DNA of 64,000 bases from contig NC_019973.1 in the NCBI RefSeq assembly GCF_000230995.2, positions 2,184,001-2,248,000 of the forward strand, given 5' to 3'. This document shows, one piece after another, positions 32,765-41,184 of the stretch. Made by a program: the position numbers and the translations under genes. The notes under the pieces are model-generated. The model had not been told where the DNA came from. It searched no databases and saw only the letters and a list, made by a program, of their open reading frames with translations. Numbering within the stretch: the stretch's first letter is position 1; each line of letters starts with the position of its first letter. This DNA comes from Mesorhizobium australicum WSM2073. GTDB lineage: Bacteria > Pseudomonadota > Alphaproteobacteria > Rhizobiales > Rhizobiaceae.

Positions 32765-32796
32765 GGGCAGTCTTTGTGGAAAAGGCTGCCCTTTTT
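32765..32796 (+). terminator. Terminator-like hairpin between choX and choW
   Basis: GGGCAG (32765-32770) pairs with CTGCCC (32786-32791), with an inner CTTT/AAAG stem, and is followed by five T residues. It is a good intrinsic terminator in form but lies inside the operon, so partial readthrough would give more binding protein than permease. Confidence 0.8.
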
Positions 32797-32867
32797 CGTA
32801 TCCTGTGACAAGATGACGTCGCGACAGTACGGGGCCGAAGGCAGAGCTCTGGCAAACGAGGGGTGAG

Positions 32868-33722
32868 ATGGATCCGATTTCCAAGTTCATGGTCGATCAC
32901 AAGATCCCGATCGGCGCCTGGGGAAAGGCGTTCTTCGGTTTCCTTACCGACAATTTCGACACCGTCTTCAGGGCGTTCTCGAATGGCCTCAATTTTCTGC
33001 TCGACGGGCTGGTCAACATCCTGCTGATGGTGCCGTCGGTGCTGCTCGCTTTGGTGATTGCCGTCATCGCCTGGCTGCTGCAGCGTTCGCGGCCGCTCGC
33101 CATCGGCGTTTTCATCGGGCTGATCTTCATCATCAACCAGAACCTTTGGAAACAGACGGTGCAGACGCTGGTGCTGGTTGTCGCGGCGGCGGCGGCGGCG
33201 ATGGCGATCGGCGTGCCGCTCGGCATCTGGGCCGCGCACAAGCCGAAGGTCTATCGCATCATGCTGCCGGTGCTCGACCTGATGCAGACGCTGCCGACCT
33301 TCGTCTACCTGATCCCGGTGCTGACGCTGTTCGGTCTTGGCAATGCGCCCGGCCTGATCGTCACCATCATCTTCGTCATCCCGACCGCGGTCCGGCTCAC
33401 CCATCTCGGCGTCGTCTCGGTACCGAAGTCGATCATCGAGGCCGGCGAGGCCTTTGGCGCCACCAAGAGCCAGCTGTTGTGGAAGGTCGAGCTGCCCTCG
33501 GCGCTGCCCACCATCATGGCCGGTCTGACGCAGTCGATCATGCTGTCGCTGTCGATGGTGGTGTTCGCGGCCCTGATCGGCGCCGGCGGGCTCGGCACGG
33601 AAATCAACCGGGCGCTCGGTTCGCGCCGCATCGATCTGGGCCTTGAGGCCGGTCTCGCCATCGTCGTGCTCGCCATCGTGCTCGACCGGATGACCCGCAT
33701 TGGCGTTGGAGGCAAGAAATGA
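32868..33722 (+). CDS. choW: Choline ABC transporter permease
   Basis: The 284-residue protein has six membrane segments and the EAA-like loop typical of the ProW/OpuAB family (IIEAGEAFGATKSQLLWKVE, about residues 190-209). It has a long amphipathic N-terminus (about 70 residues) before the first membrane segment. It forms the channel for choline uptake with ChoX and ChoV. It overlaps choV by 4 bases (ATGA), so translation is coupled. Confidence 0.92.
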   Translation: MDPISKFMVDHKIPIGAWGKAFFGFLTDNFDTVFRAFSNGLNFLLDGLVNILLMVPSVLLALVIAVIAWLLQRSRPLAIGVFIGLIFIINQNLWKQTVQTLVLVVAAAAAAMAIGVPLGIWAAHKPKVYRIMLPVLDLMQTLPTFVYLIPVLTLFGLGNAPGLIVTIIFVIPTAVRLTHLGVVSVPKSIIEAGEAFGATKSQLLWKVELPSALPTIMAGLTQSIMLSLSMVVFAALIGAGGLGTEINRALGSRRIDLGLEAGLAIVVLAIVLDRMTRIGVGGKK

Positions 33723-34900
33723 CCGTCGCCGTCGATTTCAGGAATGTCGATATCGTCTTCGGCGCCGACCAGGCCGGCTCGCTGGCGATGATCGACAAGG
33801 GCGCCACCCGGGCCGAAATCCTCGAGAAGACCGGCAATGTGCTCGGCTGCGCCGGCGCCAGCCTGACCGTGCATGAAGGCGAAATCTCGGTGCTGATGGG
33901 CCTGTCCGGTTCGGGCAAGTCGACGCTGCTTCGCGCGGTCAACCGGCTGAACGTGGTGTCGCGCGGCCAAGTGCTGGTGAAGGACGGTGACCGCACGGTC
34001 GATGTCGTCACCTGCGACGAGCCGACCCTGCGGCGGCTGCGCCAGAAGCAGGTGGCAATGGTGTTCCAGCAGTTCGGCCTGCTGCCATGGCGCACGGTGG
34101 AGGAGAATGTCGGTCTCGGCCTCGAACTCGCCGGCGTGCCGGATGCCGAGCGCAAGGAGCGGGTGCATCGCCAGCTCAAGCTGGTCAATCTCGACCAATG
34201 GTCGAACAAATACGCCCATGAGCTGTCGGGCGGCATGCAGCAGCGCGTCGGCCTGGCGCGTGCCTTCGCCACCGAGGCGCCTATCCTGTTGATGGACGAG
34301 CCGTTCTCGGCCCTCGACCCGCTGATCCGCACCAAGCTGCAGGACGAACTTCTGCAGTTGCAGGCGGAATTGAAGAAGACCATCATCTTCGTCAGCCACG
34401 ATCTCGAGGAGGCGCTGAAGATCGGCAGCCACATCACTATCATGGAGGGCGGCCGTATCGTCCAGACCGGCGCGCCGGAAGACATCGTGCTGCGCCCCGC
34501 CAACGATTATGTCCGCGACTTCATCGCCAATGTGAACCCGCTCTCGGTACTGACCGCCTGGAACGTGATGCGCGACCGCCGCGATCTCGAACAGGGCAAG
34601 GACGGCTGGGTGTGGCTCGACCGGCGCAAGACGACGCGCTTCAAGATCGACGAGCACGGGCTGGTGGCGGCGGCCGAGCGCGACGGCAAGCCGGCCGTAT
34701 GGGTGTCCTGCGCCGATGTCGAGGGCCAGCCGGAGGAGTTGGCGCAAGTGTTCTGGGCCAATCCCGGCACCTCGCTGAAGACCGTGATGCTGGCCATGCA
34801 CCGGTCGCAGACCGCACCCGTGGCGCTGTTCGACGACCAGTCGCGCTTCGTCGGCGCGATCGGCATCCGCGACGTGCTGAGCGCGGTGCTGCGGCGCTGA
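33719..34900 (+). CDS. choV: Choline ABC transporter ATP-binding protein
   Basis: The 393-residue ATPase carries Walker A (GLSGSGKSTLLRA, about residues 60-72), the Q-loop (VFQQFGLLPWRTV), the signature LSGGMQQRVGLARA (about residue 175) and Walker B (ILLMDEPFSALDPL), followed by SHDLEEALKIG. A C-terminal region of about 110 residues resembles the regulatory tail of ProV/OpuAA proteins, in which CBS domains may sense ionic strength. It ends at 34900, directly before a palindromic repeat. Confidence 0.93.
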   Translation: MTVAVDFRNVDIVFGADQAGSLAMIDKGATRAEILEKTGNVLGCAGASLTVHEGEISVLMGLSGSGKSTLLRAVNRLNVVSRGQVLVKDGDRTVDVVTCDEPTLRRLRQKQVAMVFQQFGLLPWRTVEENVGLGLELAGVPDAERKERVHRQLKLVNLDQWSNKYAHELSGGMQQRVGLARAFATEAPILLMDEPFSALDPLIRTKLQDELLQLQAELKKTIIFVSHDLEEALKIGSHITIMEGGRIVQTGAPEDIVLRPANDYVRDFIANVNPLSVLTAWNVMRDRRDLEQGKDGWVWLDRRKTTRFKIDEHGLVAAAERDGKPAVWVSCADVEGQPEELAQVFWANPGTSLKTVMLAMHRSQTAPVALFDDQSRFVGAIGIRDVLSAVLRR

Positions 34901-34946
34901 TGCATGTCGCCCAAAAATGACCTCGGTTTTGGGAAGACGACATGCA
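34901..34946. repeat. Palindromic intergenic element after choV
   Basis: TGCATGTCG (34901-34909) and CGACATGCA (34938-34946) are perfect inverted arms, with inner CCCAAAA (34910-34916) and TTTTGGG (34927-34933) arms. A further GCGCGTCGC/GCGACGCGC pair follows to about 35000. Elements of this kind are dispersed in Rhizobiales genomes. The hairpin may also terminate the cho operon. Confidence 0.85.
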
Positions 34947-35012
34947 CAAAAACGAAGACTGAAGCGCGTCGCCTGATCCGCTTCGACGCGACGCGCTTAA
35001 GGCGGCTATGTC

Positions 35013-36422
35013 CTAAGCCGCCATCGGCAGGCGCAACTCGGTCAGCAGGCCGCCGTCTGGATGGTTGGACAGGCGCACTTCGCCGCCCGCCGCGCGCGCG
35101 ATGTTGCGGGCAATGGTCAGCCCAAGCCCGAGACCGCCGGTCTGGCGATTGCGGGATTGTTCGAGACGCACGAAGGAGCCGAAGACGGCGTCGATCTGGG
35201 CCTGGGGAATGCCCGGTCCCTCGTCACGGATGGCCAGCGTGATCGTGCCGTCCAAGCGGCTGAGGCTGAGATGCGCCTGCTTGCCGTAGGTGACGGCGTT
35301 CTGCACCAGATTGGTGACGCAACGCTTGAGGGCCACCGGCCGCGCCATGCAGATCAGGCCGCGCGGGCGGACGTCGTCATTGTCGAAGGAAACCGTCTCG
35401 TAGCTGTCGGCGACCGATTCGACGAGCGACCAGAAATCGATCCGTTCGGCCTTCTCTTCCGTGACCTCGAATTTGGCGAAGTCTATCACGGAACTCGCGA
35501 TGCTTTCGATGTCGGCGAGATCATGGGCGAGCGCCTGGCGCGCCGGTGATCTGCGCAACAGCTCCAGGCGCAGGCGCATCCTGGTCATCGGCGTGCGCAG
35601 GTCGTGCGCGAGGGCCGCCGCCAGGTGCTCACGATCCTCGACATATTCGCGCAGCCTCGCCTGCATGGCGTTGATCGCCTTGGCGGCGGCGCGTACCTCG
35701 CGGCTGCCGCTCTCGGCGATCGGCGGGCTCTTGAGGTCGTTGCCGATCCGGTTTACGGCGGTTTCCATCATCCGGTAGGGCGCGGTCAGCCGGCGCAGCG
35801 ACCAGATCGACATGATCACCACCAGCCCCGCGATCAGCGAATAGAGCGGCAGGCTATCGACGCTCAGGATCGGGCCGACGGGCGTGATCGGTTCGGTGAA
35901 ATTCAGCCATTGGCCGTCGGCGAAGCGCAGCGAAGCCGTCAGCTTGTCGCTCTGGGCGAAATCGGCGGCCAGCACCAGAAGATCCCGCTCCACCTGGCCG
36001 ATCTCGGGTCCCGGTGCCGCGCCGCCGGCATCGTCGGCTTCGCGCGTCGCCGGATCGCGCCGCACGCGCGCGTCGGTGATACCGAACTTGGACAATCGGC
36101 CGACGAGAATGTCTTCCAGTTCGGCCAGTTCGTCGTCGCCGGCGATCGAGGAGGTGACGGCGGGCGTGTCCGAGACGGTGAGCGCGTAGGTGGAGTTGAA
36201 CAGCCCGGTCGCCGTCGCCTTGCGCTCCTCCGGCGTGGCGTCGTGCATCAGCTGCACGAGCGAGAAGGCGCGGTCGTTGAGGCGGTAGAGGTCGACCACG
36301 TCGTTGGCGGCAGCGCGGTCGCGCGATACGATATAAAGCGTCGCGACCTGACTAATCAGCAGGCCGGCAATGACGATCAGCAGCACCCAGACAGGCAAGG
36401 TCTGTGGCAGGAAACGTCTCAT
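35013..36422 (-). CDS. Sensor histidine kinase (EnvZ-like)
   Basis: The 469-residue protein has two membrane segments (PVWVLLIVIAGLLISQVATL at the start and PLYSLIAGLVVIMSIWSL near residue 185), with a periplasmic sensor between them. It continues with HAMP, HisKA box LAHDLRTPMTRMRLRLELL (about residue 275) and HATPase with NLVQNAVTYG and GGLGLGLTIARNI. Its start overlaps the stop of the regulator gene by 4 bases, so kinase and regulator are translated together. The signal is unknown. Confidence 0.92.
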   Translation of the reverse strand: MRRFLPQTLPVWVLLIVIAGLLISQVATLYIVSRDRAAANDVVDLYRLNDRAFSLVQLMHDATPEERKATATGLFNSTYALTVSDTPAVTSSIAGDDELAELEDILVGRLSKFGITDARVRRDPATREADDAGGAAPGPEIGQVERDLLVLAADFAQSDKLTASLRFADGQWLNFTEPITPVGPILSVDSLPLYSLIAGLVVIMSIWSLRRLTAPYRMMETAVNRIGNDLKSPPIAESGSREVRAAAKAINAMQARLREYVEDREHLAAALAHDLRTPMTRMRLRLELLRRSPARQALAHDLADIESIASSVIDFAKFEVTEEKAERIDFWSLVESVADSYETVSFDNDDVRPRGLICMARPVALKRCVTNLVQNAVTYGKQAHLSLSRLDGTITLAIRDEGPGIPQAQIDAVFGSFVRLEQSRNRQTGGLGLGLTIARNIARAAGGEVRLSNHPDGGLLTELRLPMAA

Positions 36423-37135
36423 TCGGATGTCGTCTCGGGCAGGAACTGGTAGCCGCCGCTGCGCACGGTGAGGATCAGTTTGGGCGTCTTGGGATCATCT
36501 TCCATCTTGCGCCGCAGCCTGGAGACCAGGATGTCGATGCTGCGGTCGAAGGAATAGTCGCTGTCGCCGCCGGACAGTTCGATGAGCTGATCGCGGGTCA
36601 GCACGCGCTGGGCGCTCTTGACGAAGGTCTGCAGGAGGTTGAACTCAGCCATGGTCAGTTCGACCCTGACGTCGTCGGGCGCGGTCAGCCGCCGCCGCGA
36701 GCAGTCCATCGTCCAGCCGGCGAAGTGGTAAATCTGCTTGGTGGTGGCGCGCTTGGGCTCGGCGGCGCCATTGCGCCGCAGCACGGCGCGGATGCGGGCC
36801 AGCAATTCGCGCGGGTCGAAGGGTTTGGGCACATAGTCGTCGGCGCCCATCTCGAGCCCGACGACGCGGTCGGTCGTCTCGGTGACGGCGGTCAGCATGA
36901 TGATCGGCGTCGTATACTGGGCGCGGATGTCACGGCACAGTTCCAGCCCGCTCCTGCCGGGCAGCATCACGTCGAGCACGATCAGATCCACCTGCGTGCG
37001 GCGCAGGATGGTTTCCATCTCGGTCCCGTCGGCGGCAACCGAGGTGTGCAGGCCCCGCTTCTGGAAGAACTCCTGAAGCAGGTCGCGAATGCCCTTGTCG
37101 TCGTCGACGATCAGTATGTGTGTCTCGGATTTCAC
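36419..37135 (-). CDS. OmpR-family response regulator
   Basis: I choose the GTG at 37135 (VKSETHILIVDDD), because an upstream ATG at 37288 would add 51 residues of low-complexity sequence with no family match. The 238-residue protein has a receiver domain (VDDD, phosphorylated Asp in LIVLDVMLPGRSG about residue 54, Lys in YVPKPFD) and a winged helix that ends TVRSGGYQFLP. The pair resembles OmpR/EnvZ-type systems. Two small secreted proteins follow on the other strand. Confidence 0.9.
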   Translation of the reverse strand: MKSETHILIVDDDKGIRDLLQEFFQKRGLHTSVAADGTEMETILRRTQVDLIVLDVMLPGRSGLELCRDIRAQYTTPIIMLTAVTETTDRVVGLEMGADDYVPKPFDPRELLARIRAVLRRNGAAEPKRATTKQIYHFAGWTMDCSRRRLTAPDDVRVELTMAEFNLLQTFVKSAQRVLTRDQLIELSGGDSDYSFDRSIDILVSRLRRKMEDDPKTPKLILTVRSGGYQFLPETTSE

Positions 37136-37407
37136 AGCTGCCCTGTCTGGTTTGCCGGCCACGCCATTCTTGGCTGGTGAGCCACACGATAGAATTCGGG
37201 CCGTATGTTGGCCAGTGCCTTGCTTTTCAAGGAAGAATGAATTCCGCCTTCTCCACAACGGCCAGCTTGGCGTGGCCCGGCCAGACACAATCCAGAAACA
37301 AAATTCTACAATCGGGAAAAACTCCTGAAAAGGTAGGCCGGCATAACGGTGCCGTGGCGGTCAGGTCATCGGCTGCGACGCTAGTCTCCGGGTTCACGGA
37401 TAAACCG

Positions 37408-37707
37408 ATGCCAAGATTGTCGATCAGTTTGTTGGGAGTTTTGCTGGGCCTTGGCCTGCTCACTGCCGCTGTCGACCAATCAGACGCAAAGGCGCCGCTG
37501 ACCCGGAGCGAACGGTGCGCCAATCTCAGCCACCAATTTGATGAAGCCCTCGAAACCCATGCCACGGCAACGCAGGTCACCGCGGCAAAGGCACTTCAGA
37601 GAAAGGGTAACCGGTACTGCGCCGCCAAGAAACAGGCGCAGGGCATCCGGATGCTCGCCAATGCTTTGAAGCTGCTTGGAGTGACACCGAACGACCCGGT
37701 CCAGTGA
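37408..37707 (+). CDS. Small secreted protein of unknown function
   Basis: The ATG at 37408 gives 99 residues. A signal peptide (MPRLSISLLGVLLGLGLLTA, cleavage near residue 27, SDA) precedes a helical, basic mature part of about 70 residues containing two cysteines (RCANLSHQ and RYCAAKK) that may form a disulfide. I do not recognise the family. It is followed after 38 bp by another small exported protein gene and lies downstream of, but divergent from, the two-component system at 35013-37135. Confidence 0.65.
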   Translation: MPRLSISLLGVLLGLGLLTAAVDQSDAKAPLTRSERCANLSHQFDEALETHATATQVTAAKALQRKGNRYCAAKKQAQGIRMLANALKLLGVTPNDPVQ

Positions 37708-37745
37708 CGCTCAAAACGACCCGCACAAAAAAGGAAAACGAAGCC

Positions 37746-38039
37746 ATGAAAAAATCCCTCCTGTCCGCCCTTGGTCTCGCCGCCGCTCTCGCCTTCTCGA
37801 TGCCCGTTCTCGGCAACGCTGCCGCGACCACGACCGCTGCCCCGGCCGCTGCCACCACGACCACCGCTCCGGCTGCTGCCGCGACGACCACTGCTCCGGC
37901 CAAGGCTGCTCCGAAGAAGGTCGCCAAGAAGACCGTTTGCAAGGTGACCAAGAAGCACAAGTGCCCGGTCAAGAAGGCCCCCGCAATGGCGGCTCCCGCG
38001 AAGGCGGCCCCTGCGAAGGCTGCTCCCAAGAAGCCCTGA
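37746..38039 (+). CDS. Low-complexity exported Ala/Thr/Lys-rich protein
   Basis: The ATG at 37746 gives 97 residues with a signal peptide (KKSLLSALGLAAALAFSMPVL) followed by repeats of A/T/P (for example TTTAAPAAATTTTAPA) and then a basic, K/A/P-rich half containing VCKVTKKHKCPVKKAP. Such proteins are common in Rhizobiales and may bind the cell wall, DNA or polyanions, but no function is assigned. A strong terminator ends the gene at 38065-38097. Confidence 0.75.
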   Translation: MKKSLLSALGLAAALAFSMPVLGNAAATTTAAPAAATTTTAPAAAATTTAPAKAAPKKVAKKTVCKVTKKHKCPVKKAPAMAAPAKAAPAKAAPKKP

Positions 38040-38064
38040 TCAGCTTCGAGGTTAGTTCTAGCAA

Positions 38065-38097
38065 GGCCGCCCCAGCCGCAAACCGGCTGGGGCGGCC
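38065..38097 (+). terminator. Strong hairpin terminator after the Ala/Lys-rich protein gene
   Basis: GGCCGCCCCAGCC (38065-38077) pairs perfectly with GGCTGGGGCGGCC (38085-38097) over a 7-base loop, giving a 13-bp stem followed by TTCT. Confidence 0.85.
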
Positions 38098-38201
38098 TTC
38101 TGCCAAGGGCATGGTCGATGAGCTGAACGCCGGCGGCTTCCAGCCACGCATCTCGATCGTGCTTAACCCGTTTGCAATGCCGGCCTTGTAGGACAATCCG
38201 C

Positions 38202-38516
38202 ATGAAGAAGCGGCTTTCGTCCATTTTTCGCTCCATGGTGATCGGCGGCCTGGTTGCCACCGGCGTCGCCAGGGTGCTGATTCTGCTCACCGCCAGCCCC
38301 GTGCCGGACCCTGCAAGCGGGCGCACCGAGCCTTCGCTGTTCGCACCGGCGATTTCCAACAACTGGGATTACATCACGCCGGTGCAGGCATGGCTTTTGA
38401 TCGTGCTCGCCGGCGTGACGCTGATCTGTGTTGCCGGATGGCCGATCGCGGCATGGCTGGAACGCCGGGCGGATGCCGACCCAACGCGCCGCGTCTTCGG
38501 CCGTCAGGGCCGTTGA
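38202..38516 (+). CDS. Small membrane protein of unknown function
   Basis: The ATG at 38202 gives 104 residues with two hydrophobic segments (MVIGGLVATGVARVLILLTA, about residues 12-31, and WLLIVLAGVTLICVAGWPIA, about 63-83) and a basic C-terminus. It has no recognised family, and the polar stretch between the segments (SPVPDPASGRTEPSLF) would be periplasmic. It stands alone between the terminator and clpS. Coding status rests on length, start context and hydrophobic pattern. Confidence 0.55.
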   Translation: MKKRLSSIFRSMVIGGLVATGVARVLILLTASPVPDPASGRTEPSLFAPAISNNWDYITPVQAWLLIVLAGVTLICVAGWPIAAWLERRADADPTRRVFGRQGR

Positions 38517-38645
38517 ACCGCGACCGACAATTCCCCACATGATCCCGGAGGACCGGGCCCGCCCGCCGACGGTCCGTAAATGGACGATCACTGCCGCCCG
38601 TGGCAAAATGCGGACTTAAGCTGATCGCGAAAACAGTCGGTTCGA

Positions 38646-38951
38646 ATGCCTGAAATCACCACAAAACCGCGCACCAAGGTCAAGCCGCAGACAGAGCGGC
38701 CGAAGCTCTACAAGGTCATCCTCGTCAACGACGATTTCACGCCGCGCGAATTCGTGGTCACGGTGCTGAAGGGCGAGTTCAAGCTCTCGGAGGACCAGGC
38801 GCACCGGGTGATGATCACCGCGCACCAGCGTGGCGTCTGCGTGGTCGCGGTCTTCACCAGGGATGTCGCCGAGACCAAGGCGACGCGGGCGACCGACGCC
38901 GGCAAGGCCAAGGGCTACCCACTGCTGTTCACGACGGAACCGGAGGAGTGA
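38646..38951 (+). CDS. clpS: ClpS-type adaptor protein (ClpS2-like paralogue)
   Basis: The 101-residue protein matches the ClpS core: an unstructured N-terminus, KLYKVILVNDDFTPREFVVTVL (residues about 20-41, in parts), the DD pair that contacts N-end-rule substrates, and VFTRDVAETKA near residue 75. It delivers N-degron proteins to ClpAP. The expected adjacent clpA is not in this window and the sequence deviates from the classical version after the core, so it is probably the second paralogue many Rhizobiales carry. Confidence 0.85.
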   Translation: MPEITTKPRTKVKPQTERPKLYKVILVNDDFTPREFVVTVLKGEFKLSEDQAHRVMITAHQRGVCVVAVFTRDVAETKATRATDAGKAKGYPLLFTTEPEE

Positions 38952-39053
38952 GGAGGGGCTCGTCATAGCCTTGGTTTCGACGATTGGCGAAACCACTCGC
39001 GACGGCGTCTTTCTCCGCGTCACTACACGGGGAGAAAGAAAGAGCGCACCGCT

Positions 39054-41126
39054 CTACCGTCCCTCGCGGTACCACATCGAACCCATCGCCAGGAGCAACA
39101 GGCCGAGGCCGAGGAAGCCGCCGAACAGCGGCACGCGCGACACGGCCTTGAGCACACTGTCATCGGTGGTGCGCAGGCCGATCCAGTCGCTGCCCGACGC
39201 CTCGCCGGCCGAGCGCACCGGCACGATGGAAGGCAGCGTCACGTCGCTGCCCGCGGCAGACGCCAACCGGCGCACGCTGCCGCCGGTGGCTTCCGCCGGC
39301 GCCTTCAGCCGCTCCTGCGTGGAGACGACGTCGGCGAATTCCGGAGCGTTGACCGGTCCGACATGGGCAAGCGCGGTGAGATCGCCATTGGCGACTTGGA
39401 AGAGGCCGATCTCGCTGGTCTGGACGCTGCCGAGGAAGACGCCGGGCTCGGACTTGTCGAGCTTGACGGCGAGCGTCTTGCCGGAGGGGGTGATGATCTG
39501 CGCCGGGCCGGGATCGTCGGCCATGGTCTGGCGGCGGATCTCCAGCACCATGCCGCGTCCCTCGGCGGTCAGCCGCTCTTCCTCGAGCTCGGGCTCCTTC
39601 ATCAGCCAGTGGGCGATGCGCCGGTAGAGCTGGACATGCGGGCCGCCGCCCTCGAAGCCGCGCGCCCACAGCCAGCCCTGGTCGGACAGAAGCATGCCGA
39701 CGCGGCCTTCGCCCTTGCGGTCGAGCAGGAGCAGCGGCCGGTTGTCGGCGCCCTTCATCACCACTTCACCCTGCGGATTCTGCACGCCGATGGTGCGGAA
39801 CCAGCGGCTCCAGTGCGGCGGCTCGGTGGCCGAACCGTCGAGGCCGCGCGTCACCGGATGACGCTGACCGAGTTCGGTGAGGCGGGGATAAAAGGCCTTG
39901 TCGACAACCTCGCCGGTCGGCATGGCCGGCAGCGCCGACATCAGCGGCGTGCGTGCGATCGAAGCCTCGCCGGCATATTCGGGACCGGCGGCGATCAGCA
40001 GCGCGCCGCCCTTTTCGACATATTCGGAGATGTAGTCGTAATAGAGGATCGGCAGCACGTCGCGGTGCTGGTAGCGGTCGAAAATGATGAGGTCGAAATC
40101 CTTGATCTTTTCGACGAACAGCTCGCGGGTCGGGAAGGCAATCAGCGACAATTCGTTGATCGGCGTGCCGTCCTGCTTTTCCGGCGGCCGCAGGATGGTG
40201 AAATGGACGAGATCGACCGAGGCGTCGGATTTCAACAGATTGCGCCAGGTGCGCTCGCCCGCATGCGGTTCGCCCGAAACGAGCAGAACGCGCAGGTTCT
40301 CGCGGATGCCGTCGACCAGCGCGATGGCGCGGTTGTTGGTGTCGGTCAGTTCGCCCGGCTCACGGTCGATGGCAAGTTCGATGATGTTGCGGCCAGCACC
40401 CGGGATGGTCACCTGCAGCGGCATGGCCTGGCCGACCGTGGCATGCTCGACCGAAACCTGCTCGCCATTGACCGAGACGCGCACATCGACCGGTCCGGTC
40501 TCGTTTTCGGTCGAGATGACGCGATAGCTCATGTCGAGCGGCTTGCCGACGAGGCCGAAACGCGGCGCGTTCTCGAAACGTATACGGCGGTCCTTCTCAT
40601 GGTCGTTGCCGGTGATCAGGGCATGCAGCGGGGCGTTGAACTCGGGCGTGCCCGACGGCGTGTCATGCACCTCGCCGTCGGTGACCATGATGGCGCCGCC
40701 GATGCGCGAGGGCGGCACGTCGCGGAAGGCGCCTTCCAGCGCTCCGAACAGCCGCGTTTCCGTGCGCTCCTCGGCGGCGTCGGATTTGCCGGCCTCGACG
40801 ACACGGACGTCGAACTGCTTGAAGCGGCCAAGACGCTGCTGCAACCCGGCCACGGCCTCGTCGGTCTGTCTGGTGCGGTCGCCAATGTCCTGGCTCTGGC
40901 TGCGGTCGACGACCAGCGCGACGACGCTTTTCAGCGGCTCGCGCTCCTCGTTGAGGAATACGGGGTTGAAGAGGGCGGCGGCGAGCGCCAGCAGGGCGAC
41001 CAGGCGCAGGACCGCGCCGCGCTGGCGAAACCACAGGCCGACGAGCGCCAGCAGCGCCAACGGTACCAGCACCAGGGCCAGAAGCGGCCAGGATAGAAGC
41101 GGTTCGAAGGAGATCGACCAGTTCAT
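39054..41126 (-). CDS. Large membrane protein of MoxR operon, amidotransferase-like and VWA-like parts
   Basis: The 690-residue protein starts with two membrane segments (WPLLALVLVPLALLALVGLWF and VLRLVALLALAAALFNPVFL). A periplasmic region follows with a VWA-like strand (VVALVVDRSQSQDIG, about residue 67) and a later segment resembling the amidotransferase-like/DUF4350-type fold (LLIAAGPEYAG, about residue 370). A final membrane segment lies near the C-terminus (LFGGFLGLGLLLLAMGSMWY). No catalytic residue can be named. It is the last gene of the MoxR/DUF58/BatA-like operon, so it may be part of a membrane complex involved in metalloprotein or envelope maturation. Confidence 0.7.
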   Translation of the reverse strand: MNWSISFEPLLSWPLLALVLVPLALLALVGLWFRQRGAVLRLVALLALAAALFNPVFLNEEREPLKSVVALVVDRSQSQDIGDRTRQTDEAVAGLQQRLGRFKQFDVRVVEAGKSDAAEERTETRLFGALEGAFRDVPPSRIGGAIMVTDGEVHDTPSGTPEFNAPLHALITGNDHEKDRRIRFENAPRFGLVGKPLDMSYRVISTENETGPVDVRVSVNGEQVSVEHATVGQAMPLQVTIPGAGRNIIELAIDREPGELTDTNNRAIALVDGIRENLRVLLVSGEPHAGERTWRNLLKSDASVDLVHFTILRPPEKQDGTPINELSLIAFPTRELFVEKIKDFDLIIFDRYQHRDVLPILYYDYISEYVEKGGALLIAAGPEYAGEASIARTPLMSALPAMPTGEVVDKAFYPRLTELGQRHPVTRGLDGSATEPPHWSRWFRTIGVQNPQGEVVMKGADNRPLLLLDRKGEGRVGMLLSDQGWLWARGFEGGGPHVQLYRRIAHWLMKEPELEEERLTAEGRGMVLEIRRQTMADDPGPAQIITPSGKTLAVKLDKSEPGVFLGSVQTSEIGLFQVANGDLTALAHVGPVNAPEFADVVSTQERLKAPAEATGGSVRRLASAAGSDVTLPSIVPVRSAGEASGSDWIGLRTTDDSVLKAVSRVPLFGGFLGLGLLLLAMGSMWYREGR

Positions 41127-41184
41127 GCCTCATCCTCCCCGTTGTGGAGAGAGTTGACCCGCCGTGGGGAGTAAGAACGTCATC

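Noticed and set aside
31401..33404. Minus-strand frame of 667 codons running across tdk, choX and choW
   Set aside because: It crosses three convincing genes on both strands and has no recognisable domain.
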